Below, in pieces: positions 32,583-41,272 of a stretch of 49,477 nt of DNA. Both the position numbers and the translations under genes were made by a program. Under the pieces are notes generated by a model. The model saw only the letters and a program-made list of their open reading frames with translations. It searched no databases and was not told the origin of the DNA. The stretch is from Candidatus Altimarinota bacterium (GTDB lineage: Bacteria > Patescibacteriota > Gracilibacteria > UBA1369 > LOWO2-01-FULL-3): contig JAESSS010000096.1 of the NCBI GenBank assembly GCA_016763975.1, positions 1-49,477 on the forward strand, written 5' to 3'. Within the stretch, counting starts at the first letter, position 1, and each line of letters starts with the position of its first letter.

Positions 32583-32905
32583 TATAATCTTTTTTGTTTT
32601 TATTTTTTTCAAGAGACCGATCTTGAGGTATACAGCCTTACTTTGGACAATATTTTCGGTCGTACCAACGACTGCCTGTTGATGTGCACCCAGCATGTTT
32701 CCGAAGAAACAAGGAGTGAACCAGGCCCAACCCGTAAAGGGAAGTTGCAGTTCGGTTCAGTTGGTCAGGAAGAACCATTGTAAAGCGTGAGACCTGGTGA
32801 AGAAAATCTGTCTTCCCAAGGGATTGTGTGAGAGAAGAGATTTCTTAACCAGATCTCATGCTTCTAGATACTTGTTGTCAAGGTGCCAATATTAGATTCG
32901 GCTAA
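32583..32905 (+). ncRNA. Candidate structured non-coding RNA, unassigned
   Basis: No ORF covers this stretch. A TATAAT box (32583-32588) precedes a T-rich run and then a series of hairpins: CAAGA/TCTTG (32610-32625), CGGTCGT-ACCA-ACGACTG (32657-32674, 7 bp), TGTTTC-CGAA-GAAACA (32696-32711), a long irregular hairpin from GAACC (32718) to GGTTC (32758) capped by CAACCC-GTAAA-GGG, GAAGA/TCTTC near 32800, and GAGAT/ATCTC near 32835-32858. The irregular hairpin has the outline of SRP RNA helix 8 but lacks its conserved GGUCAGG/AGCAG words. It could be a free RNA or the leader of the serine dehydratase operon. Confidence 0.45.
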
Positions 32906-32984
32906 GGCATCATATGGATAATCCATTACTTAACGCTTCAAGAGACTATATCAAAGCAACAGAGGTTTGCGCAACCACATGCCA

Positions 32985-33011
32985 TGGACAGATAAGGAAG
33001 CGTTTTATAAT
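32985..33011 (+). promoter_or_regulatory. Putative sdaAB promoter, leaderless
   Basis: TGGACA (32985-32990), 15-nt spacer, TATAAT (33006-33011), then 7 nt to the ATG at 33019. The gap fits a transcript that begins at or next to the start codon, and this favours 33019 over the start at 33073. A long open frame back to 32914 overlaps the promoter and was not used. Confidence 0.5.
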
Positions 33012-33018
33012 TAAAAGT

Positions 33019-33759
33019 ATGGACAAAAAGAGTAGCTTTGCTAAACTGGAGAAAACATCCAATTTACAAACTATGTCTGAGACATCCATCTTTGATATCG
33101 CCGGCCCAATAATGGTCGGGCCATCTAGCTCGCACACTGCCGGCGCCTGCAAAATTGGTCAGTTTGCACGTGCTCTTTTTCACGGCACTCCGAAGAAAGC
33201 GACCTTTTATTTGCATGGTTCTTTTGGCGAAGTTTACAAAGGACATGCCACGGATTTGGCTCTGCTTGCGGGGATAATGAAGTTTAAGACCAGTGATTCC
33301 CGCCTCAAAGAGGCTTTTGAAATTGCCAAGAAAAAAAAGATCCAATATGAATTTATTAAGAAAGATCTCGGCAAGGATTATCACCCAAACACTGTGCGTA
33401 TAGTGTTGGAGAATAGGGATCGCAAGATGTCGATGATTGGTTCTTCTGTTGGTGGGGGAATGATAGAGATTCTCAAAATTGATAATTTCCCAGTACATTT
33501 ACATGGACGTGCCGGCAAATACCTTTCGCTTATTATTTGTCACAAAAAAAATGCTGACGTATTGCCGAAAATTAAAGAACAGCTCAAAAAAATAAATATC
33601 GAAGTCGTAAATACCCAACAGGTTTCATATAAAGATAAAACTCTCAGTGTAATTGCACTTGGTCATACAAGAATTACTCTTGCTCAGGTTCAGGATATCG
33701 AAAAAAACACCGAGGGTATCGATTTTATGCGTTCACTTTCTAAACTTGAAAAACAATGA
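33019..33759 (+). CDS. sdaAB: L-serine dehydratase, iron-sulfur type, beta subunit
   Basis: 246 aa from ATG 33019; a start at 33073 (MSETSIFDIAGPIM) would match the family N-terminus more closely. With the alpha subunit it converts L-serine to pyruvate and ammonia with a [4Fe-4S] cluster. The serine-binding motif is FDIAGPIMVGPSSSHTAGAC, followed by LHGSFGEVYKGHATDLALLAG. The C-terminal ACT-like region contains FPVHLHGRAGKYLSLII. It overlaps the alpha gene by 4 nt and starts a four-gene set with sdaAA and purN. The leader before it may be a structured RNA. Confidence 0.93.
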   Translation: MDKKSSFAKLEKTSNLQTMSETSIFDIAGPIMVGPSSSHTAGACKIGQFARALFHGTPKKATFYLHGSFGEVYKGHATDLALLAGIMKFKTSDSRLKEAFEIAKKKKIQYEFIKKDLGKDYHPNTVRIVLENRDRKMSMIGSSVGGGMIEILKIDNFPVHLHGRAGKYLSLIICHKKNADVLPKIKEQLKKINIEVVNTQQVSYKDKTLSVIALGHTRITLAQVQDIEKNTEGIDFMRSLSKLEKQ

Positions 33760-34649
33760 TGGAATACAAATTCACAAATTCGGAAGAGATATTGAGATTA
33801 TGCAAAAAACACAATTTGCCAATTTCTGAAGTTGCTAAGAGATTCGAAGCGGAACGTGCACACAAGTCTATTGCTTCTGTACGTAACCAAATGAAAAAAG
33901 TTCGCGATGCAATGTATGACGCTGTGCGCAAAGGTGTCAAAACAGAGGAGAAATCCAAAATGGGTATGGTTGGTGGCGATGCCAAAAAAATCTATGCCGC
34001 ATTAAAAAATGTCAAAAACATGATGGGCAACAAAGTAACACTTCGCGCTATGGCCTACGCCACAGCAGTAGGGGAGCAAAACGCCTGCATGAACAGAATA
34101 GTAGCTTTCCCAACAGCCGGAGGTGCCGGCGTCGTTCCCGGTGTTCTCTTTTCCGCATCAGAATCATTTAAAGCCGGCAAAAGAAAACTACTTAGAGGAA
34201 TGTTTTGTGCCTCAACTATCGGACTTATCATTGCCGAAAATGCCACACTCTCAGCCGCCAAAGGCGGATGTCAGGCAGAGGTTGGTGCCGCCGCAGGAAT
34301 GGCGGCCGCAGGCCTAACCGAAATGCGCGGCGGCACTCCAGAACAATGTTTCCACGCCGCAGCAATCGCACTCAAAAGTTATATTGGCCTCGCTTGCGAC
34401 CCTCTCGGCGGCCTCGTCGAAGTGCCTTGTATCAAAAGAAACGCCATTGGCTGCATGAACGCCATCGGTGCCTCAGACATGGTTATGGCCGGCGTCAAAA
34501 GTTTCATCCCACTCGACGAAGTAATTGAGGCGATGAGAGACGCAGCTGAACTGATGTCACCAAAATTGAGAGAAACAGCTTTGGGTGGACTTGCCATGAC
34601 AAAGACTGGCATCATGATTAAGAAAAAGCTCGGATTAAAAATAAAATAA
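33756..34649 (+). CDS. sdaAA: L-serine dehydratase, iron-sulfur type, alpha subunit
   Basis: 297 aa, catalytic subunit. The three cluster cysteines are in KGGCQAEVGAAAGMAAAG (about residue 170) and LACDPLGGLVEVPCIKRNAI (about 210-230); the Gly-rich FPTAGGAGVVPGVLF and EQNACMNRIVAFPTAGG stretches are conserved in the family. Start at ATG 33756 inside the beta stop. The gene overlaps purN by 1 nt. Serine breakdown beside purN may feed one-carbon or pyruvate pools; this link is inference. Confidence 0.95.
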   Translation: MMEYKFTNSEEILRLCKKHNLPISEVAKRFEAERAHKSIASVRNQMKKVRDAMYDAVRKGVKTEEKSKMGMVGGDAKKIYAALKNVKNMMGNKVTLRAMAYATAVGEQNACMNRIVAFPTAGGAGVVPGVLFSASESFKAGKRKLLRGMFCASTIGLIIAENATLSAAKGGCQAEVGAAAGMAAAGLTEMRGGTPEQCFHAAAIALKSYIGLACDPLGGLVEVPCIKRNAIGCMNAIGASDMVMAGVKSFIPLDEVIEAMRDAAELMSPKLRETALGGLAMTKTGIMIKKKLGLKIK

Positions 34650-35227
34650 TGTACAAAATCGTAGTCCTCGCCTCAACCAACGGCACTGATCTCCAGGCTA
34701 TCATCGACGAGATGAAAGCCGGCAAAATGTCCGGAATTTCTCTGGAAGCAGTTATTTCCAATAAGGAAAACTGTGGAGCGATGCAAAAAGCCAAGGATTT
34801 CGGTACACAAGCTATCCATATTCCCCAAGACGACTACGAACAAAATCTTCTCAATAAACTACAAGAAATAAACCCAGATTTAATAGTGATGATCGGCTAT
34901 ATGAAAATCCTCAGCCCAGAAATCACAAAAGCTTTTCACAAAAAAATCATCAACGTACATCCTGCACTTATTCCAAAGTATTCTGGCAAAAATTTCTACG
35001 GCAAATCTGTACACGAAGCAGTACTCGAAGCCAAAGAAACAGAAAGCGGTATGACTATTCACTATGTCGATGAAGGTGTAGATACAGGCGAAATAATCCT
35101 CCAAAAAACCTGCACAATCGACGACGACGAAACTCCAGAATCTCTAAAAGAAAAAGTCCAAGCCCTCGAGAAGAAATACTATCCCCAAGTGATTCGAGAA
35201 TTTGCAGCAGCCCACATTGACCTGTAG
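34649..35227 (+). CDS. purN: Phosphoribosylglycinamide formyltransferase PurN
   Basis: 192 aa. Transfers formyl from 10-formyl-THF to GAR, the third step of purine synthesis. The N-terminal fold has IVVLASTNGTDLQAIIDEMK; the catalytic Asn-His pair is in KIINVHPALIPKYSG and the catalytic Asp in YVDEGVDTGEIILQK. The usual phosphate loop GSG-N is changed to STNGTDLQ, a small deviation. It is coupled to sdaAA by a 1-nt overlap. Other purine genes (two purP, purH) lie 5-11 kb away on the other strand. Confidence 0.95.
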   Translation: MYKIVVLASTNGTDLQAIIDEMKAGKMSGISLEAVISNKENCGAMQKAKDFGTQAIHIPQDDYEQNLLNKLQEINPDLIVMIGYMKILSPEITKAFHKKIINVHPALIPKYSGKNFYGKSVHEAVLEAKETESGMTIHYVDEGVDTGEIILQKTCTIDDDETPESLKEKVQALEKKYYPQVIREFAAAHIDL

Positions 35228-35255
35228 AATCACCTCAGCATTTAACAACTCAGCC

Positions 35256-37016
35256 ATGCGAAAACTAAGCATTTTAGTCCTCTCACTTTTTGTTTTGAGC
35301 GGATGCCAATTTTTTAATTTTGAATACGAAGAAGAAGAAACTATTGAACCCACTGAAGAAAGCGAAGAGCTTGAGGAAGAGGAGGAAACTGAAGAGGAAA
35401 CAAAGCCATTCGGAGAAATGACCGACCACTTCAAGCAGGATGTCACATTTACCGAGCCTAAACAGATAGATACTGACAGGGTTGTTTCAAAGGAAACCGG
35501 TGCCCAAATTGCCCAAGCTTATGACAATAGTAATGAATGGTCTAGTGGCACGACTTGGAGTGGTTACTTTGCTGAGCGTTTTGAATTCTTTGAAGTTGGG
35601 GAAATTAACGCAGGAAAATACAAAGGATGGAAGCTGATTTTGATGAATCTCCGAGCAGATGGGCCATCCTTTTCCGCAGACCTCTATCGTTTTGCTTGGC
35701 ATGAAGGAAACAACAACCTGGTTCATTTAGAAAAATACAGTAGCAATAATCAATGGATCTCATCTTCCCTATACCCACTTTTACAAGACGGTGATGACGT
35801 CACTATTGATGGAATTGTTTTGCCGGAAACACTGAAAATTCCGGGAACAAATGAATACCTTACTACTGACTATCTCTATAACCATTACAATTTAGTAGAT
35901 AAACCTTACGGAGAATTAAGTTTTAGTGATTCTGATGCCGGTGATCTTTATTCCGGTTCAGATGCTTGTTTTACAGTTCAATCGCCAGACGGTTCTATTG
36001 CGACTTATAGTTATGATCCTGAATTCTTTAAAGGTGTAGGTACCACTATTACCTGGAACGATGGTGGCAAAAGTAATATGAAAGATAATTATGGCTTCCG
36101 TCCAACAGGCTGTGGCATTATAGGTAATTGTTATGGTATCGAAAAAGATGTCAGTGCCGCAGGTCTCAAATCTGTGGGCAAAACATCGGAAGGTATCGAA
36201 TTATTTGTAGCAAAAAATCCAGTTTACATTGAGCACGACAAAGATACTCCATGGGATGAACAAAAGCTTCTTTCAAATACTTACGATATTTACACTGCAA
36301 CTTCCCAGTACTCTACTTCCACAAATGAAGCAGCAGTCTTCGACAATTTCGAAGATTTTGTAGCAGCAAATCCGATTCTTTTCTGGCAAGATACCTTTGA
36401 CCGCTGGTCTATGCTTATTGCTGATTTTGCCCGACCACCAGCAGAATGCGGAAAACCAGTTATTTACCTCTATCCTGAAGAGCCAATGGACGTAAAGGTT
36501 CAAGTTTTCATCGATCGCTTCACAGAAACAATTCCAGACTATGGCCGTGATGGATGGACAGTCCACGCTCAACCTAATGGCACACTCTATAACTACGCAG
36601 ACGGTCAAACTTATCCATATCTTTATTGGGAAGGTGAAAAAGACGGTGGAATAGATCCGCGTGCTGGATTTTCAGTACATCGTGATGATGTCGAAAAATT
36701 CCTCGACGATAGCCTTACAAAACTCGGTCTAAACCAACAAGAAGAAGATGACTTCACAGAATTCTGGCTCCCAAGAATGCTCAAAGAAGACAAGGACTAC
36801 TTTTCAATTTCCTTTGTTGGAACTCGCGATTTCAATGAAATCGCTCCAATGTCCATCGAGCCAAGTCCGGATTCATTGATCCGTATTTTCATGTATTACC
36901 ATCCAACAGATAGAAAAATACAAATCCAAGCACAAACCCTCAGATCAATTCCTAGAGATGGATTCACTGTCATCGAATGGGGAGGAACCTCATCAGCAGC
37001 ATGGCAAAACTACTAA
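35256..37016 (+). CDS. Large lipoprotein with a KPVIYLYPE domain
   Basis: 586 aa from ATG 35256; the frame opens at 35202 inside purN, but only 35256 gives a lipoprotein signal (MRKLSILVLSLFVLSGCQFF, Cys17). A Glu-rich linker (residues about 25-50) follows. The middle (about 80-390) is beta-rich with no known motif; the C-terminal domain opens with AECGKPVIYLYPEEPMDVKV (about 405), a signature seen in unknown extracellular proteins of bacteria and fungi, and continues DYGRDGWTVHAQPNGTLYNY and SFVGTRDFNEIAPMSI. Surface protein of unknown role. It overlaps the MEMO lipoprotein start by 16 nt. Confidence 0.8.
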   Translation: MRKLSILVLSLFVLSGCQFFNFEYEEEETIEPTEESEELEEEEETEEETKPFGEMTDHFKQDVTFTEPKQIDTDRVVSKETGAQIAQAYDNSNEWSSGTTWSGYFAERFEFFEVGEINAGKYKGWKLILMNLRADGPSFSADLYRFAWHEGNNNLVHLEKYSSNNQWISSSLYPLLQDGDDVTIDGIVLPETLKIPGTNEYLTTDYLYNHYNLVDKPYGELSFSDSDAGDLYSGSDACFTVQSPDGSIATYSYDPEFFKGVGTTITWNDGGKSNMKDNYGFRPTGCGIIGNCYGIEKDVSAAGLKSVGKTSEGIELFVAKNPVYIEHDKDTPWDEQKLLSNTYDIYTATSQYSTSTNEAAVFDNFEDFVAANPILFWQDTFDRWSMLIADFARPPAECGKPVIYLYPEEPMDVKVQVFIDRFTETIPDYGRDGWTVHAQPNGTLYNYADGQTYPYLYWEGEKDGGIDPRAGFSVHRDDVEKFLDDSLTKLGLNQQEEDDFTEFWLPRMLKEDKDYFSISFVGTRDFNEIAPMSIEPSPDSLIRIFMYYHPTDRKIQIQAQTLRSIPRDGFTVIEWGGTSSAAWQNY

Positions 37017-37681
37017 AAATTATCGGAACGAGCGCGGCAATCCTTGCCGCGCTCTCTTCCTGCAGCCCACAAACTCCAAAGGCAGCAATCATTCCACATC
37101 ATCTTTTTGTCGAAAGTATAATCGACGAAATGTACCAAAAAATCCCAGCAACAGACAAAATAGTCCTCCTCAGCCCTAACCATTTCGGCTACGGAATTAA
37201 TTACATCCAAACAAAAAACATCGAGCCTGACAACATGCAAAAAGAACACGGAATCACGATTCACTTGGATTTTATTGAAAAATATTTCCCAGACGCTGAA
37301 ATCCTCCCAATCACAATCAAACAGGGAACTCCCGAAGAAAAATTAGACGAACTAATAACAAGACTTCCCAAAGACGCCTTCATCATCGCCAGCGTAGATT
37401 TTTCCCATCTCATGCCCGAAGATAAATCATATTCCCACGATCTACAAACCCTCAAATACCTAGAAACTCCCAAGAACAAAACACTCAAAGCCCTCACAGA
37501 CCTCGCCGACACAGGAAACCCCGACACCACAGCAATCGATTCCCCGGAAAGCCTTTATGTCTTACTCAAAAGTCTAAATTACCCAAAATTCCAACTCTAC
37601 AGACGCACTTCCTCCCTTTCCCTCAGCAAACTAACCGACCCCAAAGACAACACCTCACACCTATTTGGCCTTTTCTACTAG
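37001..37681 (+). CDS. MEMO-family (AmmeMemoRadiSam B) lipoprotein
   Basis: 226 aa from ATG 37001, giving a lipoprotein signal (MAKLLKIIGTSAAILAALSSC, lipobox LSSC). The MEMO metal-site residues look intact: AAIIPHHLFVESII (PHHL), KIVLLSPNHFGYG (PNH), KEHGITIHLDFIEKYF (EHG..IHL) and FIIASVDFSHLMPEDKSYSH. MEMO proteins share a fold with ring-opening dioxygenases; the bacterial role is unknown. Being exported as a lipoprotein is unusual for this normally cytoplasmic family. It overlaps the preceding lipoprotein gene by 16 nt. A degenerate relative lies at 7578-9113. Confidence 0.85.
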   Translation: MAKLLKIIGTSAAILAALSSCSPQTPKAAIIPHHLFVESIIDEMYQKIPATDKIVLLSPNHFGYGINYIQTKNIEPDNMQKEHGITIHLDFIEKYFPDAEILPITIKQGTPEEKLDELITRLPKDAFIIASVDFSHLMPEDKSYSHDLQTLKYLETPKNKTLKALTDLADTGNPDTTAIDSPESLYVLLKSLNYPKFQLYRRTSSLSLSKLTDPKDNTSHLFGLFY

Positions 37682-37708
37682 CCAAAACTCTGATACAAAG
37701 AAACACCT

Positions 37709-38095
37709 ATATTTAATGAGCGACATGCCAGAAATACCAATTCATCACATTCCACACTCAAAGCTTTAGGCGAAGGTCCTGATGCAATTGCTGTACGCGG
37801 AATTATTGACCTCACCAACGAAAAACTCAAAGCTGCCAGTACTGTCGCCGATATAACCATGATATGCAGCACAATGGTTGCTAATCTCAATAAATGTTTA
37901 GGGCTCGTTGTCGGAGACACAGATAGGTCGAAAAGATTCGGCGCAGGAATCGTGGCCAAACTCTGTAGTGATGCTATGATGGCTTTGAGGCCTAAAAAGG
38001 CTGAATCAAAGCCTGAAATGAAAGATAAACCGATGGGGCAATTGATAGAACTGCAATTTGGGAGAAATGATCCGTCACCTAAGCGTAGTGCCTAA
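37709..38095 (+). CDS. Unknown small protein with unclear start
   Basis: The frame is open from the TGA at about 37691 to the stop at 38095, about 130 codons, but its first ATG is at 37859 (MICSTMVANLNKCLGLVVGD). The upstream part reads sensibly (STLKALGEGPDAIAVRGIID, LTNEKLKAASTVADIT), so a non-ATG start near 37709 (ATA) or a lost start is likely. Predicted helical and soluble, with a basic, Pro-containing tail ending NDPSPKRSA. The minus strand of the same place holds a 93-codon frame that I judge a shadow. The last 4 nt overlap the convergent GT2 gene. Confidence 0.4.
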   Translation: MFNERHARNTNSSHSTLKALGEGPDAIAVRGIIDLTNEKLKAASTVADITMICSTMVANLNKCLGLVVGDTDRSKRFGAGIVAKLCSDAMMALRPKKAESKPEMKDKPMGQLIELQFGRNDPSPKRSA

Positions 38096-38886
38096 CGCCA
38101 CTTCCAGAAATATTTAAAGGCTGAAGATATGTGTATCCAAAACACTCTTTTGCGCAGCAACTTCCACAAAGATCCACCACTCAAACGTTTGTGATTATGA
38201 GTCACTCCAACTTCAGGATAGTAGATTACTTTTTTGCCACGTTTCGAAACTTCCTTACACAAATCAAAATCCTCCATAAACAAAAAGTATCTTTCATCAA
38301 ATCCACCAATTTCTTCATACAATTCCCGCGGAAGAATGAAACAAGCTCCCACCAAAAGATCCACTTCTCTCGTAGTTTCATGATCAAAATCCTCCATCGT
38401 ATAAGTATCTACTCTTTTCTTAAAAATCTTCTTCAAAAAAGTTCTTTTAATCACTAAATCCCAAAAGCTCATATTTCTCCTACAAGAATCTTGCACTTTG
38501 CCATCAGGATAAATCAGCTTTGGCCCCATAATTCCCACATCAGGATGCGCTTCCATATAGTCCACTAATTTTTGGATCGAGTCTGTCTCTACAAAAATAT
38601 CTGGATTCAATATCAGCACATATTTGCCACGGGCTTGTTTGGCTCCCAAATTATTTCCACCTCCAAAACCTAGATTAGTAGGGGACTTCACATATTCGAC
38701 CAATCCTTGTTCAGCAGCTTTCTCCAAATACCCTAAGGAAATCGGATCAGTAGAAGCATTGTCCACAGCGATCATTTCATATTCAAAATCCATTTCACCT
38801 TTGCGAAAAGCATCCACACACATTTTGGGGAAATATTTACAATTAAAATTCAGCATCACCGCTGAAAGCATTATTTTTTTACTCAT
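38092..38886 (-). CDS. Glycosyltransferase family 2 (rhamnosyltransferase-like)
   Basis: 264 aa from ATG 38886 (MSKKIMLSAVMLNFNC); the earlier start at 38901 lies deeper inside the next gene. GT-A fold: LNFNCKYFPKMCVDAF, MIAVDNASTDP (nucleotide site), SPTNLGFGGGNNLGAKQARG, and the LNPDIFVETD metal motif. The GGFDERYFLFMEDFDLCKEV stretch is typical of the WbbL/rhamnosyltransferase group. It builds surface polysaccharide from a nucleotide sugar. It overlaps the sugar nucleotidyltransferase gene upstream by 8 nt, forming one operon with it and the purP genes. Confidence 0.92.
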   Translation of the reverse strand: MSKKIMLSAVMLNFNCKYFPKMCVDAFRKGEMDFEYEMIAVDNASTDPISLGYLEKAAEQGLVEYVKSPTNLGFGGGNNLGAKQARGKYVLILNPDIFVETDSIQKLVDYMEAHPDVGIMGPKLIYPDGKVQDSCRRNMSFWDLVIKRTFLKKIFKKRVDTYTMEDFDHETTREVDLLVGACFILPRELYEEIGGFDERYFLFMEDFDLCKEVSKRGKKVIYYPEVGVTHNHKRLSGGSLWKLLRKRVFWIHISSAFKYFWKWR

Positions 38887-40133
38887 TTTTAAAGTTTTCA
38901 CGATTCATCTCAGCCACATTACACTTATTCTCCGAAATCTTTAATTCCCATTTACCCCTCACAAACGAATTTGCCTCAATATCCTGCCCAACCACTATTC
39001 CGGAAGCGATAAAACTACCTCCACCCACACGAATCCCCGGCATCAAACTGCTCTGCACCCCCACACGTACATTATCGCCGATCACAGCCCCAAACTTGTT
39101 GGCACCGACATCTGAACCTCCAGAGCTCACATCCTTCTCATCCAGCCTTAAATTAGCCGTCAGCGACCCTGCACCAAAGGAAACATTATTGCCGATCACG
39201 CTATCCCCAATGTAATTAGAATGTAGCCAAACATTTTCACCCAAATAACTCCTCGCCACCTCAGTACCAAATCCCACCACCGATCCAGCCCCAACACTCG
39301 ATTCCCTCACCAAAGCCCCAGTCGCCACCACAACATTCTTGCCGAGATAACAAGGCCCCATCACCACTGCATTATCAAAAATCTTCACACCTTCTTCCAT
39401 AATCACATCTCCTTTGACCACAGCACTATCCGCAATCTGCGCAGATTTATGAATGTTTCCAGCACCCATGAAATATTTCCACACCTTCATGATGTGCCAA
39501 GGATATTTAATCGGCTGCCAAAATCCGTCATATTCCACCGCTTTCATTTTTACTCCATCTTTGATCATATTGTCCAAAGCCACTTCATACAGATCATCAC
39601 TCTCACTGGAAACCTTTTCCATATATTCCACTAAACGCTGAGGATTATTGTGCAAATGCACTACCAAGTTTACTAAATCGCTAGGTTCATTGCCTTCTCC
39701 CGGTTTTTCTACGATTCCTTCGATAAAATCATCTTTAACTTTTAGATATCCCCCGGGAAAATATTTATCTACTTTTTTCCCCAACAAGAAACTATCAGCT
39801 CCCTCAGCCTTCCTCACCAACTCAAAAGCACTCTTGTCCACAACATCATTCGAGCTAAAAATCAAAACAGGCTCATCACCCAACAGATCCTTGGCCGCCA
39901 AAACAGCTCCACACATACCGGCATCTAAATCTTTTTGCTCCACAACCTTTACCCCCCAACTCACGAATCGCCTCCAAATTATGCGCTCCCCCAACCACAA
40001 TAATCTCACCAAAACCCTCCAGCATCTCTAGCTGACGGGCCAAAAGTGGTTTGCCCATGAAATCCAAGAAATTCTTGTCACCCAAAGGTGCCATTCTTGT
40101 ACTACGCCCAGCTGCTAAAACAAGTACTTTCAT
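38879..40133 (-). pseudogene. Sugar-1-phosphate nucleotidyltransferase/LbH protein, frameshifted
   Basis: Two frames form one gene of about 418 codons. The first (40133 downwards) has the nucleotidyltransferase signature MKVLVLAAGRSTRMAPLGDK and GKPLLARQLEML; it is lost near 39952. The second continues with VVEQKDLDAGMCGAVLAAKD, IFSSNDVVDKS and a left-handed beta-helix of hexapeptide repeats (residues about 190-370, as in GlmU-like enzymes). They join as REL-G-VKVVEQ if the G6 run (C6 on plus, 39952-39957) had five G. It would activate a sugar for the adjacent GT2. Sequencing error, decay or phase variation are all possible. Confidence 0.85.
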
Positions 40134-40141
40134 ATTGGAGA

Positions 40142-41260
40142 CTAAGTAAGTAGTTCCTCTAATCTATCACTATCAAGCCCATCTCGAATTTCCATCGCAA
40201 TCCTTTCACCATAACTCAAACTTTCACCGTACAAATAACCTGAGTATGGAGTAAATTTTGTTCCTGGTGATCCTGGAATCCTCATTGAAACATCAAAAAT
40301 CACAAATTCTTCTTTGCCCTCATCAGCCGCAACTGCACCCTGCAAAGCAAAGGGTCCAATCATTCCCGGCATATATTCCTGTTTCATCACTTTTACAAAT
40401 TTCTCCCCAATCACAAAAGCCTTTTCCAGCAAACTCTCTTTCATCGTCACTGCATAATGCCCAGTCTCAATAATCTTTGGCTCTATAAATTCCCTCACCA
40501 ATGCCTGCTCCTTGGCTGGCAATCTCAAAAGCCCATCCAAATTTGTCTGACGACGCGTATCCGTCCCCATCAATTCCAACTCCCCAGTCAAAGGTGAATA
40601 AAAGTAATTTAAATTAATATGCGCTCCCACGATATATTCCTCAATCACCGCAGCCTCCAAAGCTTCTCGAGTGATCAAGCCGCTCTTAATGCGTTTCTCC
40701 GCTTCCTCCTCAAAATGTTTAGGTGAATTAGCAAAAAAGAACGCTCTTTCATATTTACGTTCCGCCTCATTCACTTTTACCAAAACCAAACGATCAATTC
40801 GTCCCGCCCCGTTATAAATTCTCGGAATTCTAATCCCAGCTCGATCCAAAAGATAATACTGATTCTTTTCCACATCCCTTTCCTCAAGCAAAACTCCTTT
40901 TCTTAAACCAAAAATTGGAACTTTAAAGTCCTTTTCCACCTTAGAGAAATCAGAAAAATAAACCCAGAAATATCGATTATGAATGAAAATACAATTCAGC
41001 TCTCTCAGTTGATCCTGCACTTTCTCATCCAGCACATCTTCAAATTTATCCACCAAAATCACATGATCCACACAACCTTTGCCATCACGGCTCTTATAAT
41101 ATTTTTCAAAAGTTTTCTCCCGTCCCTTCTGCGCCACAACAACAGTCTCAAAACCATGTTTCTTGGCTCCATGACAAACATCCAGCGCGCTATGCCCACC
41201 GAGTACAGCTATGCGTACTTGGTCTCTGTCGTATCCCTTTAAAATTTCTGCAATATTCAT
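40142..41260 (-). CDS. purP: PurP-family ATP-grasp protein (divergent paralog)
   Basis: 372 aa. PurP makes FAICAR from AICAR, formate and ATP, a mainly archaeal replacement for the PurH transformylase half. Family features: RIAVLGGHSALDVCHGAKKH at the N-terminus, EYIVGAHINLNYFYSPLTGE (about 225-245), GPFALQGAVAADEGKEEFVI and the MRIPGSPGTKF region. The Gly-rich ATP loop, HGAHGGKGYF in the neighbour, is here replaced by VNEAERKYERAFFFA, so ATP or substrate binding may differ. It lies 8 nt downstream of the frameshifted nucleotidyltransferase start and 12 nt after the HD gene. Confidence 0.85.
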   Translation of the reverse strand: MNIAEILKGYDRDQVRIAVLGGHSALDVCHGAKKHGFETVVVAQKGREKTFEKYYKSRDGKGCVDHVILVDKFEDVLDEKVQDQLRELNCIFIHNRYFWVYFSDFSKVEKDFKVPIFGLRKGVLLEERDVEKNQYYLLDRAGIRIPRIYNGAGRIDRLVLVKVNEAERKYERAFFFANSPKHFEEEAEKRIKSGLITREALEAAVIEEYIVGAHINLNYFYSPLTGELELMGTDTRRQTNLDGLLRLPAKEQALVREFIEPKIIETGHYAVTMKESLLEKAFVIGEKFVKVMKQEYMPGMIGPFALQGAVAADEGKEEFVIFDVSMRIPGSPGTKFTPYSGYLYGESLSYGERIAMEIRDGLDSDRLEELLT

Positions 41261-41272
41261 AATAAAAAAAAA

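Noticed and set aside
32700-32790. SRP RNA gene
   Set aside because: The hairpin outline is similar, but the conserved GGUCAGG and AGCAG words of helix 8 are not found, so only an unassigned RNA is claimed.
33064-33498. 144-aa minus-strand ORF
   Set aside because: Antisense to sdaAB, which has clear family motifs.
37678-37959. 93-aa minus-strand ORF
   Set aside because: The plus strand frame in the same place is longer and more protein-like.
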